64,000 nt of DNA, from assembly GCA_963703175.1 (NCBI GenBank), contig OY969794.1:992001-1056000 (forward strand). The letters run 5' to 3'. Source of the DNA: VRUE01 sp963703175 (GTDB lineage: Bacteria; Actinomycetota; Thermoleophilia; Solirubrobacterales; 70-9). A program made the translations under genes and the position numbers. Below the pieces are notes generated by a model. The model had not been told where the DNA came from, did not search any database, and saw nothing but the letters and a program-made list of their open reading frames with translations. Positions within the stretch are counted from its first letter, which is position 1, and each line of letters opens with the position of its first letter. This document shows positions 48,895 through 57,934 of this stretch, in pieces.

Positions 48895-49362
48895 CTAGAA
48901 GATGTTACCGCCCATCAGGGCGGCCAAGGAAAGGATCTCAACGACAAGAGCGCTCGCCGCGACGGTGTAGGCACGGGTGAGCCATGCGATCTTCATGTCG
49001 TTGGAATCCCAGAACAAGTCGAGGTCGTAGGCGAGGCGTCGATAGACCTCGGGCATGTTGTCCCGAAAGGCATAGAGGCCCTCGTACAGGCCGGCGCCGG
49101 CCTCAGCGAAAATCAGGTTCTTCTTCGGCAACAGGATGAAGACGCTCACAGCAATCGAGATGACAAACGCGATGAGGGCAGCAAACACCAGCCCACGGGG
49201 ACTGGGGTCCTGGAACGCCCGCTGTCCAAGGAAGGAAGCCGCAAGTGACGAGGCAGCCAAGAGGACGCCAGTGCGCGTCCGCAGCTCTTCGAGTAGGCCC
49301 TCCTGCTTGTCGAGCCCACGAAGCGCTGCCTCGTAAGCCAGCTTCTCGAACTCCCCCGCCAT
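48895..49362 (-). CDS. Two-helix membrane protein, SLATT/Pycsar-effector-like architecture
   Basis: The 155-residue protein has an N-terminal amphipathic helix (KLAYEAALRGLDKQEGLLEELRTRTG), a membrane hairpin (VLLAASSLAASFLG; GLVFAALIAFVISIAVSVFILL), a cytoplasmic helical segment (LYAFRDNMPEVYRRLAYDLDLFWDSND) and a final hydrophobic helix (AASALVVEILSLAALMGG). A coiled start, a two-TM hairpin and a cytoplasmic bundle resemble SLATT-type pore-forming effectors of nucleotide-signal defence systems, but no nucleotide cyclase or other sensor lies nearby. It may equally be an uncharacterised housekeeping family. Paired with a 39-aa Pro-rich ORF. Confidence 0.6.
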   Translation of the reverse strand: MAGEFEKLAYEAALRGLDKQEGLLEELRTRTGVLLAASSLAASFLGQRAFQDPSPRGLVFAALIAFVISIAVSVFILLPKKNLIFAEAGAGLYEGLYAFRDNMPEVYRRLAYDLDLFWDSNDMKIAWLTRAYTVAASALVVEILSLAALMGGNIF

Positions 49363-49510
49363 TCGACCAACCTAGCCGCCATGTCGGCGGAATCGTCTTG
49401 TCGTCATCGACCCACGACAGCAAACGCGGAATATCGCTGTGGCATTGCGAAATGAGGGCAATACCTCAACAACCAACTCCGTGGCCGAAATCAACCGCCC
49501 ACAGTGCTAC

Positions 49511-52500
49511 TCAGCCGCGGGAGACCCGGGCCCAGGGCATCTCCTCTGGGGGAGCGGCTGCGCCCGGAGGGTCGAAGATCGCGCCGAGGATGCCGTCCGT
49601 GACGTAGCCGGCGTCGATGGCCTCGTGGGGGGCACGGGTGACGAGCTGGTCGCCGGTTACGGGGTGAATCGTGCTGTAGAGGACACTGCAGCCGGGCACG
49701 ACCTCGCGCGGCAGATAACCGAGGATCTCGCCCTCCTCCTCGGTCAATCGGCGCGCCTGGGAATGCCGCGCCAGGTGACGCAGGCGCGATGCGGCGCCTC
49801 GCATCCGGCTGCTCGTCTGACTGTCCGCGGCGAGCGGTTCGGCGACCCAGCGACCGATCTTGCGCGGGTCGCGGCTGGCGCGGCCCGGGGTGCACAACTC
49901 GCTGGTGAGCCTGCCGTCGGGCCTCAGTCGCAGGGCAACCAGGTTGGGGCCGGAGTAACGGCGCAGGGAGCCGAGCTCGACCCCGCCGGCCGCCTCCCCT
50001 GGCGACTCGGCCCGGTAGCTGTGCCTCCACGTGGCGTAATCCACCCGCCGGCGAAGCGAGACCACCGCCCAGGGGCCGGTGTGGAGGATGTCGCCAGCGT
50101 GGGGCAGGATCGGGCAGGCCTCGACCCAACCAAGGTGCTCGACCAACTCGGAGTTGTGCACGAGCGGATCGTCGGCACCGGCGACGAGCACCTCCTGTCC
50201 GCTGTCTGGGACACACCGCAGCTCCAAGGGTTGCAGCAACGACAACGGCTGCTGCTCGACGTAGCCCATCGCAAAATGCCCCTCTGGCAGGTCACCCTGG
50301 CTGTCGCTCAACTCATAGCTGTGGTCGGCGTGGATGAGGCGTCGCATGCCCGGCGCCGGAAAGAGGTGGGTGCAACCAAGCGCCTGCTCCAGCTTGTACC
50401 CGGGTGGTGGCTTCCGCGAGGCGGAGACCATCCGCAGGCCGGTCCTCGAATCCCGGTGGCGGAAGAGCACCTGGGTCTGCGGCGGGGTCCAGGGCTCGGA
50501 CGACTTCCATCGCCGCACCCTGTCGCGCGTCATCTCCGGCAGACGCGGGGGCTGATGGGCGACCATAAGGCGCATCGCGGCCTCCGAGGGGTCGTCGGGG
50601 GAGGGCACGTTGATGTCAAGGGCTTCGCGGCTACCGCGATCCTCAGACGAATACGTGAGCCACGGCGTGCCCTCACTCCCGACCGGGGCAACCCGCCATT
50701 GCGCCAGCCCGATCGTGCTCAGGCCGACCACGAGGTCGGCCAACGGCGAGTCCTCCACACCAAGCGGAATCTCCGGGGCCCTGCCCCACAGCGGCCGTTG
50801 GAAGGCCACGGCCCCCGGCCGGGCCGAGAGGCGCTCGGTGTCGTCCAGCTGGGCGAAGGCATTGCGCGAGAGGCGGGGCGCGTCAGCCAGGACTAGGGCG
50901 AAGGTCCCGTTGTTCGCGGAGAAGGCGTGAACGAGCTGCTCCACGAAGGAGGGCGCGTCCAGCGCTGCGGCGGCGGAGCGTGGAAGGAGGAGGACCCAGC
51001 GCCCGCGGGCGTCGTCGGTCGCGTCCTGGAGCCAGTCGAGAATCGAGCCGGCCGTCGCGTCGATCTGGCGGGTGCCGGCACCCAAATCGCCGCGACCGAC
51101 GACCTCGAAGTCACGGCAGGTTTGGCGAGCGATCCCGGAAAGATCGTTCGACTCCCAGGTGCCGTCGTCCTCGTCGAGCAGCACGATCGAGAGCGCAGGG
51201 GCCCACTCTGCCTTGATGCCATCGCGGTTCAGATAGAGATGGGGGTGCCCGTCCTCGATCGTCCGCTGGAAGGAGTCTGGCCCGTAGTCAACAGCGTGGA
51301 CGCGGCTGAAGCCCTGCTTGCGGTAGTGGAAGGTCGGCCCCTCGGCCGGGATCCCACGCACGTCCCGTTCGGCCAGCTGGAGGACCAAGTCCCAGTCCTC
51401 GTGCCCGACGACGATCTCCTCCGGGTAGGCGACGCCGGTCCCGTCGAAGAGGCGGCGATCGAACAGCGCCGGGGCCGGGCAGTAGTTCTGCTCCATCAGC
51501 AGCCAGAGGTTGTAGGCGGGCGACTCGACGTAGTTGACCTGGTTGCCGATGTGTTGCGCATTGGGATAGACGAAGCCGACCTCCGCTGGCGCCGACTCGA
51601 GCTGGGCCAGCATGCGCTCGAGCGCGTCGGGGAGCAGTTCGTCGTCGGCATCGATCGGCAGGAAGTAGCTGGTATCGAGCTGCTCAAGAGCTCGATTGCG
51701 AGCAGCGCTGGGGCCGGCATTTGCGGGCTGGCGCAGCACTGTCACCTCGGGGTCGTCGTCGAGGCGGGCGAGCGCATCGACAGTCTCCGGATCGTCGGAG
51801 CCATCGTCGACGACGACGATGGCGGCCGGAGTCAGCGTCTGGGCCTTGATCGACCCGACGCAGGCGTCGAGGAAGATGCCATGGCGGTAGCAGGGGACGA
51901 TCACCCCAACGGTGCGCTCCGGCAGGGGATCTCGCGGTAGCCGCAGGGGCTGGGGAGGCGAGTCCTCTGGCTCGTGGTGAACAGGGTCCTCCTCGCCGAA
52001 CAGCTCTTCGTTGCGCCAGCGACTGCTCGCCGGACGTTCAGACAGCAGTCGCTCGTACAGCACATCGTGCCGCCGGCCCATCTCGGCCAGCGAGAATTCC
52101 TCCAGCATCCGCCGTCGCGAGCGCTCGCCCATCTCGCGGCGTCGCTCGGCGTCGCTGAGCAGGGAGACGATCGCATCCGCGTAACGGTCGATGTCGTCGC
52201 GTGGATTGACCAGCACGCCGCTGTCGGCATCCATGAACTCAACGTTGCCCGGCAGCGCCGGAGCGACGACCGGAACGCGCATCGCCAGAGCCTCGTAGAT
52301 CACCAGGGGGATGCCCTCGTAGACGCTCGTCATCAGCAACAGGTCGCTGCTGCGGTACCAGCGAGCCATTTCCTGAGAGGGGGGATGCCACTGGATCGCA
52401 TCCCCGACCCCCAGCTCCTCTGCCCGCGCGCGCACGGGCTCTTTCAGGTGGCCGTCGCCGACGACGTCGAGCACGAACTCCGCCCCACGCTCCCGCGCCC

Positions 52501-53143
52501 GCACGAGCACCTCCAGCGTCAACATCGGATCCTTCTGCTCGACCAGACGGCCTGGCCAGAGAATCCTACTTGCGCCGTTCCCCGGCAGCTCCATCGGCTC
52601 GACGCGTGCAGGATCGAACTCGCCCTCGCTGTCGACGCCGAGATAGATCACCTCGATCCGGCTCGGTGGGATCTCGTAGTCGGCGATCGTCTGCTTGAGA
52701 TTCTCGCTGACGACCGAGAAGGAATCGATCAGGTTGCCGTAGCGGCGGGTCACGTAGCGGACATAACCCGTCTGGTTCGGTTCCTCGGCGTGAAGTTGAA
52801 CAACGATCGCCGGCGGCTCCGGGAGGCAGGTCATATCCGGCAGCAGGTCATAGGCGAGCCGCGAGTTCATGATGTGGACGACACGCACCCCGCGGCTCTC
52901 GATGAAGCCGAGGATGAACTCAGGGAAGGCGCTGCCCGGCATCAGGTCCGGCAGGTCCCAGATCTCCTCCGCATACGGCGCAACGTGGTGCAGCCAGCGG
53001 TTGGGCGAAGGCGTCGTCGTGATCAGCGAAGGCGCCCAGCGGTTCAGATCAATGTTCTTGAACCAATCGATCGTTCCCCGGTCCGACCCCCCGAGGTCGA
53101 CCCAAGGAGCGATATAGAGAATTGGCGTCCGCCCGTCACTCAC
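49511..53143 (-). CDS. Giant glycosyltransferase: GT4 + GT2 + long C-terminal region
   Basis: The 1210-residue protein has a GT4/GT-B domain (about 1-385; ILYIAPWVDLGGSDRG acceptor loop, ILWPGRLVEQKDP, SVYEGIPLVIYEALAMRVPVVA with the donor-binding EGxxxxxxEA) joined to a GT2/GT-A domain (about 410-640; VIVPCYRHGIFLDACVGSI, VVVDDGSDDPET, DADDELLPD as the DxD-like motif, HEDWDL). About 560 residues follow that I cannot assign, with beta-rich texture. Two transferase activities in one chain suggest sequential sugar additions. No signal or membrane segment; probably peripheral at the inner face of the membrane. Last gene of a long minus-strand run. Confidence 0.88.
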   Translation of the reverse strand: MSDGRTPILYIAPWVDLGGSDRGTIDWFKNIDLNRWAPSLITTTPSPNRWLHHVAPYAEEIWDLPDLMPGSAFPEFILGFIESRGVRVVHIMNSRLAYDLLPDMTCLPEPPAIVVQLHAEEPNQTGYVRYVTRRYGNLIDSFSVVSENLKQTIADYEIPPSRIEVIYLGVDSEGEFDPARVEPMELPGNGASRILWPGRLVEQKDPMLTLEVLVRARERGAEFVLDVVGDGHLKEPVRARAEELGVGDAIQWHPPSQEMARWYRSSDLLLMTSVYEGIPLVIYEALAMRVPVVAPALPGNVEFMDADSGVLVNPRDDIDRYADAIVSLLSDAERRREMGERSRRRMLEEFSLAEMGRRHDVLYERLLSERPASSRWRNEELFGEEDPVHHEPEDSPPQPLRLPRDPLPERTVGVIVPCYRHGIFLDACVGSIKAQTLTPAAIVVVDDGSDDPETVDALARLDDDPEVTVLRQPANAGPSAARNRALEQLDTSYFLPIDADDELLPDALERMLAQLESAPAEVGFVYPNAQHIGNQVNYVESPAYNLWLLMEQNYCPAPALFDRRLFDGTGVAYPEEIVVGHEDWDLVLQLAERDVRGIPAEGPTFHYRKQGFSRVHAVDYGPDSFQRTIEDGHPHLYLNRDGIKAEWAPALSIVLLDEDDGTWESNDLSGIARQTCRDFEVVGRGDLGAGTRQIDATAGSILDWLQDATDDARGRWVLLLPRSAAAALDAPSFVEQLVHAFSANNGTFALVLADAPRLSRNAFAQLDDTERLSARPGAVAFQRPLWGRAPEIPLGVEDSPLADLVVGLSTIGLAQWRVAPVGSEGTPWLTYSSEDRGSREALDINVPSPDDPSEAAMRLMVAHQPPRLPEMTRDRVRRWKSSEPWTPPQTQVLFRHRDSRTGLRMVSASRKPPPGYKLEQALGCTHLFPAPGMRRLIHADHSYELSDSQGDLPEGHFAMGYVEQQPLSLLQPLELRCVPDSGQEVLVAGADDPLVHNSELVEHLGWVEACPILPHAGDILHTGPWAVVSLRRRVDYATWRHSYRAESPGEAAGGVELGSLRRYSGPNLVALRLRPDGRLTSELCTPGRASRDPRKIGRWVAEPLAADSQTSSRMRGAASRLRHLARHSQARRLTEEEGEILGYLPREVVPGCSVLYSTIHPVTGDQLVTRAPHEAIDAGYVTDGILGAIFDPPGAAAPPEEMPWARVSRG

Positions 53144-53171
53144 AGCGAGCCATCATATGAATCGCCCGCTC

Positions 53172-54878
53172 CTAGTACGTCGTCGAGAGGTAGGCGGGTC
53201 CAGCTACGTAGCTCCTTGATACGCGTCGACATGCGCGGCGACTCTGGGGGGCCGCGCGGCTGCCGGTTTGGAGATTCAGAAGCAAAACTGTGCCATAAGG
53301 GGCGGAGACTTCACGCTCGTCCTGCCTCTCGAAAACTTCTCCATCGGGTTTTTCGAGCGTCACTCCATTGGCTCGACAACTAACGTGAAAATCTTCAACT
53401 ATTGGATACGCCGACAGGCTGTAATCGTCGTACTCCATTTTGACCATGCCATCGAGATCGTAGCTTGCGGTAAAGATCGGGACACCCAGAGTCTGGTTTG
53501 CCGGAACGGAACTCGTGAACACCGTGGTACCGTGAGGCAACTCCTGAAACTCTTCCCGTATCTCGATGGCTGCATTGTTCTGAGCCACCGAAGCCGCGTC
53601 CCATACATTGATGTGGCGCCGTAGTACGTGCGTGTACGAGAGGAGTAGCACTATTCCAAGGAGAACGATAACCGGGAGAGCTATCAGCTTAGCCCGCGGG
53701 CGAATCTGCCCCAACAACGTTCCGATGATGCCGAACTCACCGTAGACAAGGAGCACCAACCCAAAGGCCGCTAACCCATTGACTCGATTCGTAGCTCCAT
53801 AGACGCTTGGGGTGTAATAAGGATCCGCTGGTATGAAGATCATCCAACCAAGTAATGAAACCAAGAGGCCCCCGCCAGCCAGCATCAGCCATCTACGGAG
53901 ATCCCAGCCCTGCTCAGCAGTGAAGCGATCGGGAAAGCGCAGGTAAGCGCCCACGCCTACGGCCAAGATAAGCGCCAGGGCGAATAGAGCGATGGTGGTC
54001 TGCGGAGTGCCGAGTGGCATCCCAGCCCGGCCAAGGATCGTCTCGGCCCCTGAGATCACCATCTTGAAATGGGCAAAGTCACCCGAGAGGCCAGACGTCG
54101 TTCGCTTGGTGTGCGTACCTACCCATGCTCCCGCCACGGCGGCGACCACCAGATCCGTGAGCCATCGCCATCTCGCGGCTCGCCAGCCCACCCGGTAGCA
54201 ATAGATGCCGCCCAGGCAGGCAATAAGTGGCAGCGTCACCTCATAAGTGAGAATGGACAGCAGGTAAAGCACCGCGGCCACCGCATGCCATCTCCGCCTA
54301 CCGCGCTTCAGCCCTAGAAGGGCAACAAGCAAGCCAGCTGCCATGAAAGTAATCGAGAGGTTCACTTGATCCCCAGTGGCCCAAAGGCGCGTCGCATCTG
54401 ACCATGGAAACACGATCGTCAATGCAGCGATCAGCAAGGCATGGACCCATGGCACCCCCAGAGTCCGAAGCACTCCATAAAACATCGTGGCAGCCAATAC
54501 GGCAAGAACAGCCGCCCAGGCAAGGTGATAGTGGATGTGCATGCCGAAGATGAAATACGTCAACGGCACGTACAAGACCAGGACCGGACGGAAGAGAGTA
54601 ATTTCTGAAAAATAAGACAGAGCGTCACCGACATCCGGGCTGCCGGGTGGCTGCAAGGCACCGGCCCCATTGGACCAATCGTCAAAGTAAAAGCCTCCGT
54701 GTCGGAGATGTGGTCCAAGAGCCAAAACGGCGATTATGCTTAATGCCGCGAAAGCCACCACGAACTCGCGCGCTCCAAACGATCTGCTCAGCGTCAAGCT
54801 GCGGGCAAGCTTCGGCAAGCCGGCCTCCTGCCCGTCTTTGTGTCCAACGGCGGCCGGCTGCGACATCAGGTCTTCCAC
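53172..54878 (-). CDS. Polytopic GT-C-like membrane protein
   Basis: The 568-residue protein has about 11 membrane helices. The first extracytoplasmic loop holds FYFDDW (about 64-69), the kind of acidic pair seen in lipid-linked-sugar-dependent GT-C transferases, and the C-terminal 140 residues form a soluble domain. It may transfer a sugar from a polyprenyl-phosphate donor to a surface glycan. GTG start at 54878, overlapping the stop of the upstream fused gene; an ATG four codons in is also possible. Base composition is noticeably less GC-rich than in the adjacent genes, hinting at acquisition. Confidence 0.72.
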   Translation of the reverse strand: MEDLMSQPAAVGHKDGQEAGLPKLARSLTLSRSFGAREFVVAFAALSIIAVLALGPHLRHGGFYFDDWSNGAGALQPPGSPDVGDALSYFSEITLFRPVLVLYVPLTYFIFGMHIHYHLAWAAVLAVLAATMFYGVLRTLGVPWVHALLIAALTIVFPWSDATRLWATGDQVNLSITFMAAGLLVALLGLKRGRRRWHAVAAVLYLLSILTYEVTLPLIACLGGIYCYRVGWRAARWRWLTDLVVAAVAGAWVGTHTKRTTSGLSGDFAHFKMVISGAETILGRAGMPLGTPQTTIALFALALILAVGVGAYLRFPDRFTAEQGWDLRRWLMLAGGGLLVSLLGWMIFIPADPYYTPSVYGATNRVNGLAAFGLVLLVYGEFGIIGTLLGQIRPRAKLIALPVIVLLGIVLLLSYTHVLRRHINVWDAASVAQNNAAIEIREEFQELPHGTTVFTSSVPANQTLGVPIFTASYDLDGMVKMEYDDYSLSAYPIVEDFHVSCRANGVTLEKPDGEVFERQDEREVSAPYGTVLLLNLQTGSRAAPQSRRACRRVSRSYVAGPAYLSTTY

Positions 54879-55813
54879 CCAGCGGCAGCCTCTGCTAGAA
54901 ACGTTTCATACTCGCGAATGTAATCGCCGGGATCGTACGGATGTGAGGCAAGTACCAACGTGATTGCGTCCGGGTCGTACTTGAACTGACTTGCCCAGAC
55001 TCGTGGGGGTATGTAGATACCCATGGTCGGCGCATCGAGCAAGACTTCGGCTCGCCGGTCACCGTCATCCACCGCGACGTTGACCCTGCCGGCAACGCAG
55101 ACAAGGAACTGGTGGCAGATCCGGTGCGCGTGTTCTCCACGTATCTCCCGGCTCGGCACGTCATAGACCAAAAACCACCGCCGGGGGCTGAACGGAATGC
55201 TGTCGCACGGCAGTTCTCCCGCCGTAAGTTTTCCTCGCAAGTCCGAGAACTCCGCGAATCGGGTGAGGCTCACATCCTGTACTCCGATCATCTCCCTGCC
55301 CGGCTCACCGCCTACAGATGCAGCTGGCTTCGCCGAAGACGCCTTTGACTCGACATAGCCGTGTATGCGGGCGGGATTGCCGCTCACGATTGCTTTCGGT
55401 GGAACTGGGCGAGTCACCACCGCGCCTGCCCCGACCATCGCCCCCTGGCCAATCTCGATGCCAGGCAAAATCGTCGCGTTCGCGCCGATCGAGGCTCCCT
55501 TTCTAACTACGGTCGTGGGGTACTCATCCAGCCAGACTCGACTTCGAGGGAAGGGATCGTTGGTGAAGGTCGCGTTCGGGCCGACGAAGACGTCGTCCTC
55601 AAGCTCGACCCCGTCCCATAGCTGCACCCCCGACTTGATCGTCACACGATCTCCCACCTTTGCTCCACCCTCAATGAAAACGCCATCGCAGATATTGCAG
55701 TCCGCACCAATACGGGCGTCGGGAAGGACGTGAGCGAATGCCCAGATCCGGGTTCCCGCGCCGACTTGATCGGCCTCGCAAATCCCCTGCGCATGTACGA
55801 ATACGTCATCCAT
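54866..55813 (-). CDS. Fused sugar N-acetyltransferase (FdtC-like) and WxcM/FdtA-like cupin isomerase
   Basis: The 315-residue chain has two enzymes. Residues about 1-165 are a left-handed beta-helix acetyltransferase (hexapeptides GAGTRIWAFAHVLPDARIGADCNIC; GPNATFTNDPFPRSR; IGANATILPGIEIGQGAMVGAGAVV). Residues about 190-315 are a WxcM-like cupin (LTRFAEFSDLRGKLTAGEL; PRRWFLVYDVPSREIRGEHAHRICHQFLVCVAGRVNVAVDDG; IYIPPRVWASQFKYDPDAITLVLAS) with the HAH active-site motif of dTDP-4-keto-6-deoxyglucose 3,4-ketoisomerases. Together with rmlB and the FdtB-like aminotransferase it would give dTDP-3-acetamido-3,6-dideoxyhexose. Fuc3NAc versus Qui3NAc cannot be decided. Overlaps the upstream glycosyltransferase by 8 bp. 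Confidence 0.88.
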   Translation of the reverse strand: MDDVFVHAQGICEADQVGAGTRIWAFAHVLPDARIGADCNICDGVFIEGGAKVGDRVTIKSGVQLWDGVELEDDVFVGPNATFTNDPFPRSRVWLDEYPTTVVRKGASIGANATILPGIEIGQGAMVGAGAVVTRPVPPKAIVSGNPARIHGYVESKASSAKPAASVGGEPGREMIGVQDVSLTRFAEFSDLRGKLTAGELPCDSIPFSPRRWFLVYDVPSREIRGEHAHRICHQFLVCVAGRVNVAVDDGDRRAEVLLDAPTMGIYIPPRVWASQFKYDPDAITLVLASHPYDPGDYIREYETFLAEAAAGWKT

Positions 55814-56756
55814 CGGCGTCGTCCCCGACAGGGAACTCCAGCACATCGCGAACGATTGCACCCGGCCGACCCTTCACGGTGTCGTATGCGCGCCACACAT
55901 AGGAGCCGATGATGCCGAGACCGATCATGTTGAAGCTGCCGAAGAAGATGATCACCAAGATCGTCGCCGTGTACCCCGGAACTGACACTGCACCCACAGC
56001 ACGGGCGACTACCACGGAGGTTCCTAGCAATACTCCGACAACCAACCCCAATAGGCCTACCAGCCAGAGCATCCTCACCGGCAGATCCGTGAACGCAAAG
56101 ACGCTGTCCGAGAGGTAGCGCAGCTTGCGGCGAAGCGTCCAACCGCTCTCTCCGGGGGCCTGGCGCCGATCGTAAGCCACGAGCCGACGCCGGAACCCGA
56201 CCCAGAAGAGCTGCGCGATCAGCGACGTGTGGACGTGCTCCAGTGAGCAGATGACATCCCGGACCTCGCTAGTGCATGCGAAGACATCAGCGCCCCCGGC
56301 CGGTATCTCGCTCATGACGAAACGCTGGTACAGCAGCCAGTAGAGCCTGGAGAAGGCGTCCCCTCGATCGTCGCGACTGGCTCGCTCGCCCGCCACTACG
56401 TCGACCTCCCCGCCGCGCAACTGCTCCAAGAACTCGATCACAAGCTCAGGTGGCTCTTGGAGATCAGCGGCCATCACGGCGATGAACTCGCCGTGGGCCA
56501 AGCTCATGCCGGTTCGTATCGCGGCGAAGGACCCGAAGTTCCGCGAATGCTCGACTACTCGAGCCTGGATACGGCCGTTCGCGAGCGCCTCCACGAGCCG
56601 CTCGCGGGAATCGTCGGGGCTTCCGTCTACGACGAAGATGACCTCCAACCCACCATCGGTTCGGTCGCTGATTTCCTCGACCGCCTCCACCAAAGGCGAG
56701 ATCGTGTCCTGGTTGCCGTAGACCGGGACCACAAGGGAGTTGCGGTGATCTCTCAC
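55806..56756 (-). CDS. GT2 glycosyltransferase with two C-terminal membrane helices (DPM1/GtrB-like)
   Basis: The 316-residue protein has a GT-A domain SLVVPVYGNQDTISPLVEAVEEI, VIFVVDGSPDDSRE, SRNFGSFAAIRTGMSLAHGEFIAVMAADLQEPPE (catalytic ADLQ in place of DxD), then two membrane helices (MLWLVGLLGLVVGVLLGTSVVVA; GYTATILVIIFFGSFNMIGLGIIG). This is the GtrB/ArnC type that loads a sugar from a nucleotide donor on polyprenyl phosphate. GTG 56756 overlaps the aminotransferase stop (GTGA). It probably provides the donor for the GT-C-like protein two genes downstream. Confidence 0.92.
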   Translation of the reverse strand: MRDHRNSLVVPVYGNQDTISPLVEAVEEISDRTDGGLEVIFVVDGSPDDSRERLVEALANGRIQARVVEHSRNFGSFAAIRTGMSLAHGEFIAVMAADLQEPPELVIEFLEQLRGGEVDVVAGERASRDDRGDAFSRLYWLLYQRFVMSEIPAGGADVFACTSEVRDVICSLEHVHTSLIAQLFWVGFRRRLVAYDRRQAPGESGWTLRRKLRYLSDSVFAFTDLPVRMLWLVGLLGLVVGVLLGTSVVVARAVGAVSVPGYTATILVIIFFGSFNMIGLGIIGSYVWRAYDTVKGRPGAIVRDVLEFPVGDDADG

Positions 56757-57829
56757 GCGGTGGCCCCCAGGCATGCCTCCATGACGGCCTCCACTTCCTC
56801 ATCCTCGAGATATGGATGAATTGGCAGCGAAAGCTCTCGTTTGGAGATCAGCCGGGCGACTGCCAGCGAATCGGCTGCCGACCCGGCGCCTCTGGCGGCA
56901 CGCTGATCTGAGCAGAGAAACGGGTAGTGCCGACCGATTGAGACTCCCCGGTTGGCGATGTTCGCGACGACGTCACCTGGATCGCCCTCCATGGCCGTCA
57001 CCGGGAACAGATGGTGAGCGGATTCGCCCCCCTTTGCCGCAATCGGCTGCAGGGAGCTGTCAACCAGCCCCTCGGTATAGCGGCTGGCTATCTCCCGACG
57101 GCGAGCGATCCACCTATCTAGGCGAGGCAGCAAGGCAGTCCGGAGAATCGCCGCATGCAACTCGTCCAGCCTGCTGTTGAGACCGGCCTCCGTGTGCTCG
57201 TAACGAGTCGTCTGCCCGTAGTCGCGCAATCCCCGTGCCCGCTCGGCCAGGCCCTCGTCCTTGGTCAGCAGCACCCCACCATCACCCATCGCACCAAGGT
57301 TCTTGGTCGGATAAAGGCTTACCGCCGCCGCAGTCCCCGCAAGCGCGGTCGGCCGTCCACCCCGCTCCGCCCCCGTGGATTGTGCGCAATCCTCGATCAC
57401 GACGATGTCATGCTCGGATGCAAGACGTTCCAATCCCACAGGATCCAGCGGATGTCCATAGAGGTGGACCGGAAGCACCGCTCGAATGTCCGGGTCCGCC
57501 TGCAGAGCTTCGTCTGCCCTCTCGATGTCCAGCCCGCCGGACTCGTCAACATCGCACCACACAGGCTCAGCGCCGGCTCGGATCACAGCCAGCGTCGTCG
57601 CGAAGGCCGTCAGCGGCGTGGTGAGGACTCGATCCCCAAGCTGGATACCGGCACAGCGCAGCGCAATCTCCAGCGCATCGAGCCCGCTGGCGACTCCCAC
57701 TGCATGTGAGGCGCCCCACCAGGTGGCGAACTCCCGCTCGAAGGCGTCCACCTCTGCGCCTAGAACCAGCCAGCCGCTTTCGCCACCCGGTCCATGGCCG
57801 CCAGTGCATCCTCGCGGACATCCACCCAC
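56753..57829 (-). CDS. DegT/DnrJ/EryC1 (FdtB-like) sugar aminotransferase, possible N-terminal frameshift
   Basis: A PLP sugar aminotransferase: GVASGLDALEIALRCAGI, VLPVHLYGHPLDPVG, VVIEDCAQSTGAERGGR, LYPTKNLGAMGDGGVLLT with the PLP lysine in PTKN, and GLNSRLDELHAAIL. It would aminate dTDP-3-keto-6-deoxyhexose. Before GESGWLVLGAEV this frame (GTG 57829) reads MGGCPRGCTGGHGP, unlike the family. The neighbouring frame upstream reads NDFTRQWVDVREDALAAMDRVAK, the expected N terminus, then hits a stop. A one-base indel near 57773-57795 therefore seems to break a gene that should start near 57861. Either a real frameshift mutation, programmed slippage or a sequencing error. Confidence 0.85.
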   Translation of the reverse strand: MGGCPRGCTGGHGPGGESGWLVLGAEVDAFEREFATWWGASHAVGVASGLDALEIALRCAGIQLGDRVLTTPLTAFATTLAVIRAGAEPVWCDVDESGGLDIERADEALQADPDIRAVLPVHLYGHPLDPVGLERLASEHDIVVIEDCAQSTGAERGGRPTALAGTAAAVSLYPTKNLGAMGDGGVLLTKDEGLAERARGLRDYGQTTRYEHTEAGLNSRLDELHAAILRTALLPRLDRWIARRREIASRYTEGLVDSSLQPIAAKGGESAHHLFPVTAMEGDPGDVVANIANRGVSIGRHYPFLCSDQRAARGAGSAADSLAVARLISKRELSLPIHPYLEDEEVEAVMEACLGATA

Positions 57830-57934
57830 TGACGAGTGAAGTCGTTCGCGGCGACCCTCAACAGCTGTTGGACCCCGGCGCCGGCATGACGGTGAGGACC
57901 CTAGCGACTCGCGATCGCACCTTAGGATGCGGCC

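Noticed and set aside
53172..53215. Similarity of the C terminus VAGPAYLSTTY of the GT-C-like protein to the rmlC remnant VADVTYLLSSTY
   Set aside because: Only a few residues match, the context differs and the DNA similarity is weak; treated as coincidence.
51974..53383. 469-residue plus-strand frame opposite the giant glycosyltransferase
   Set aside because: Shadow frame overlapping a two-domain enzyme with clear motifs; no start signal or domain.
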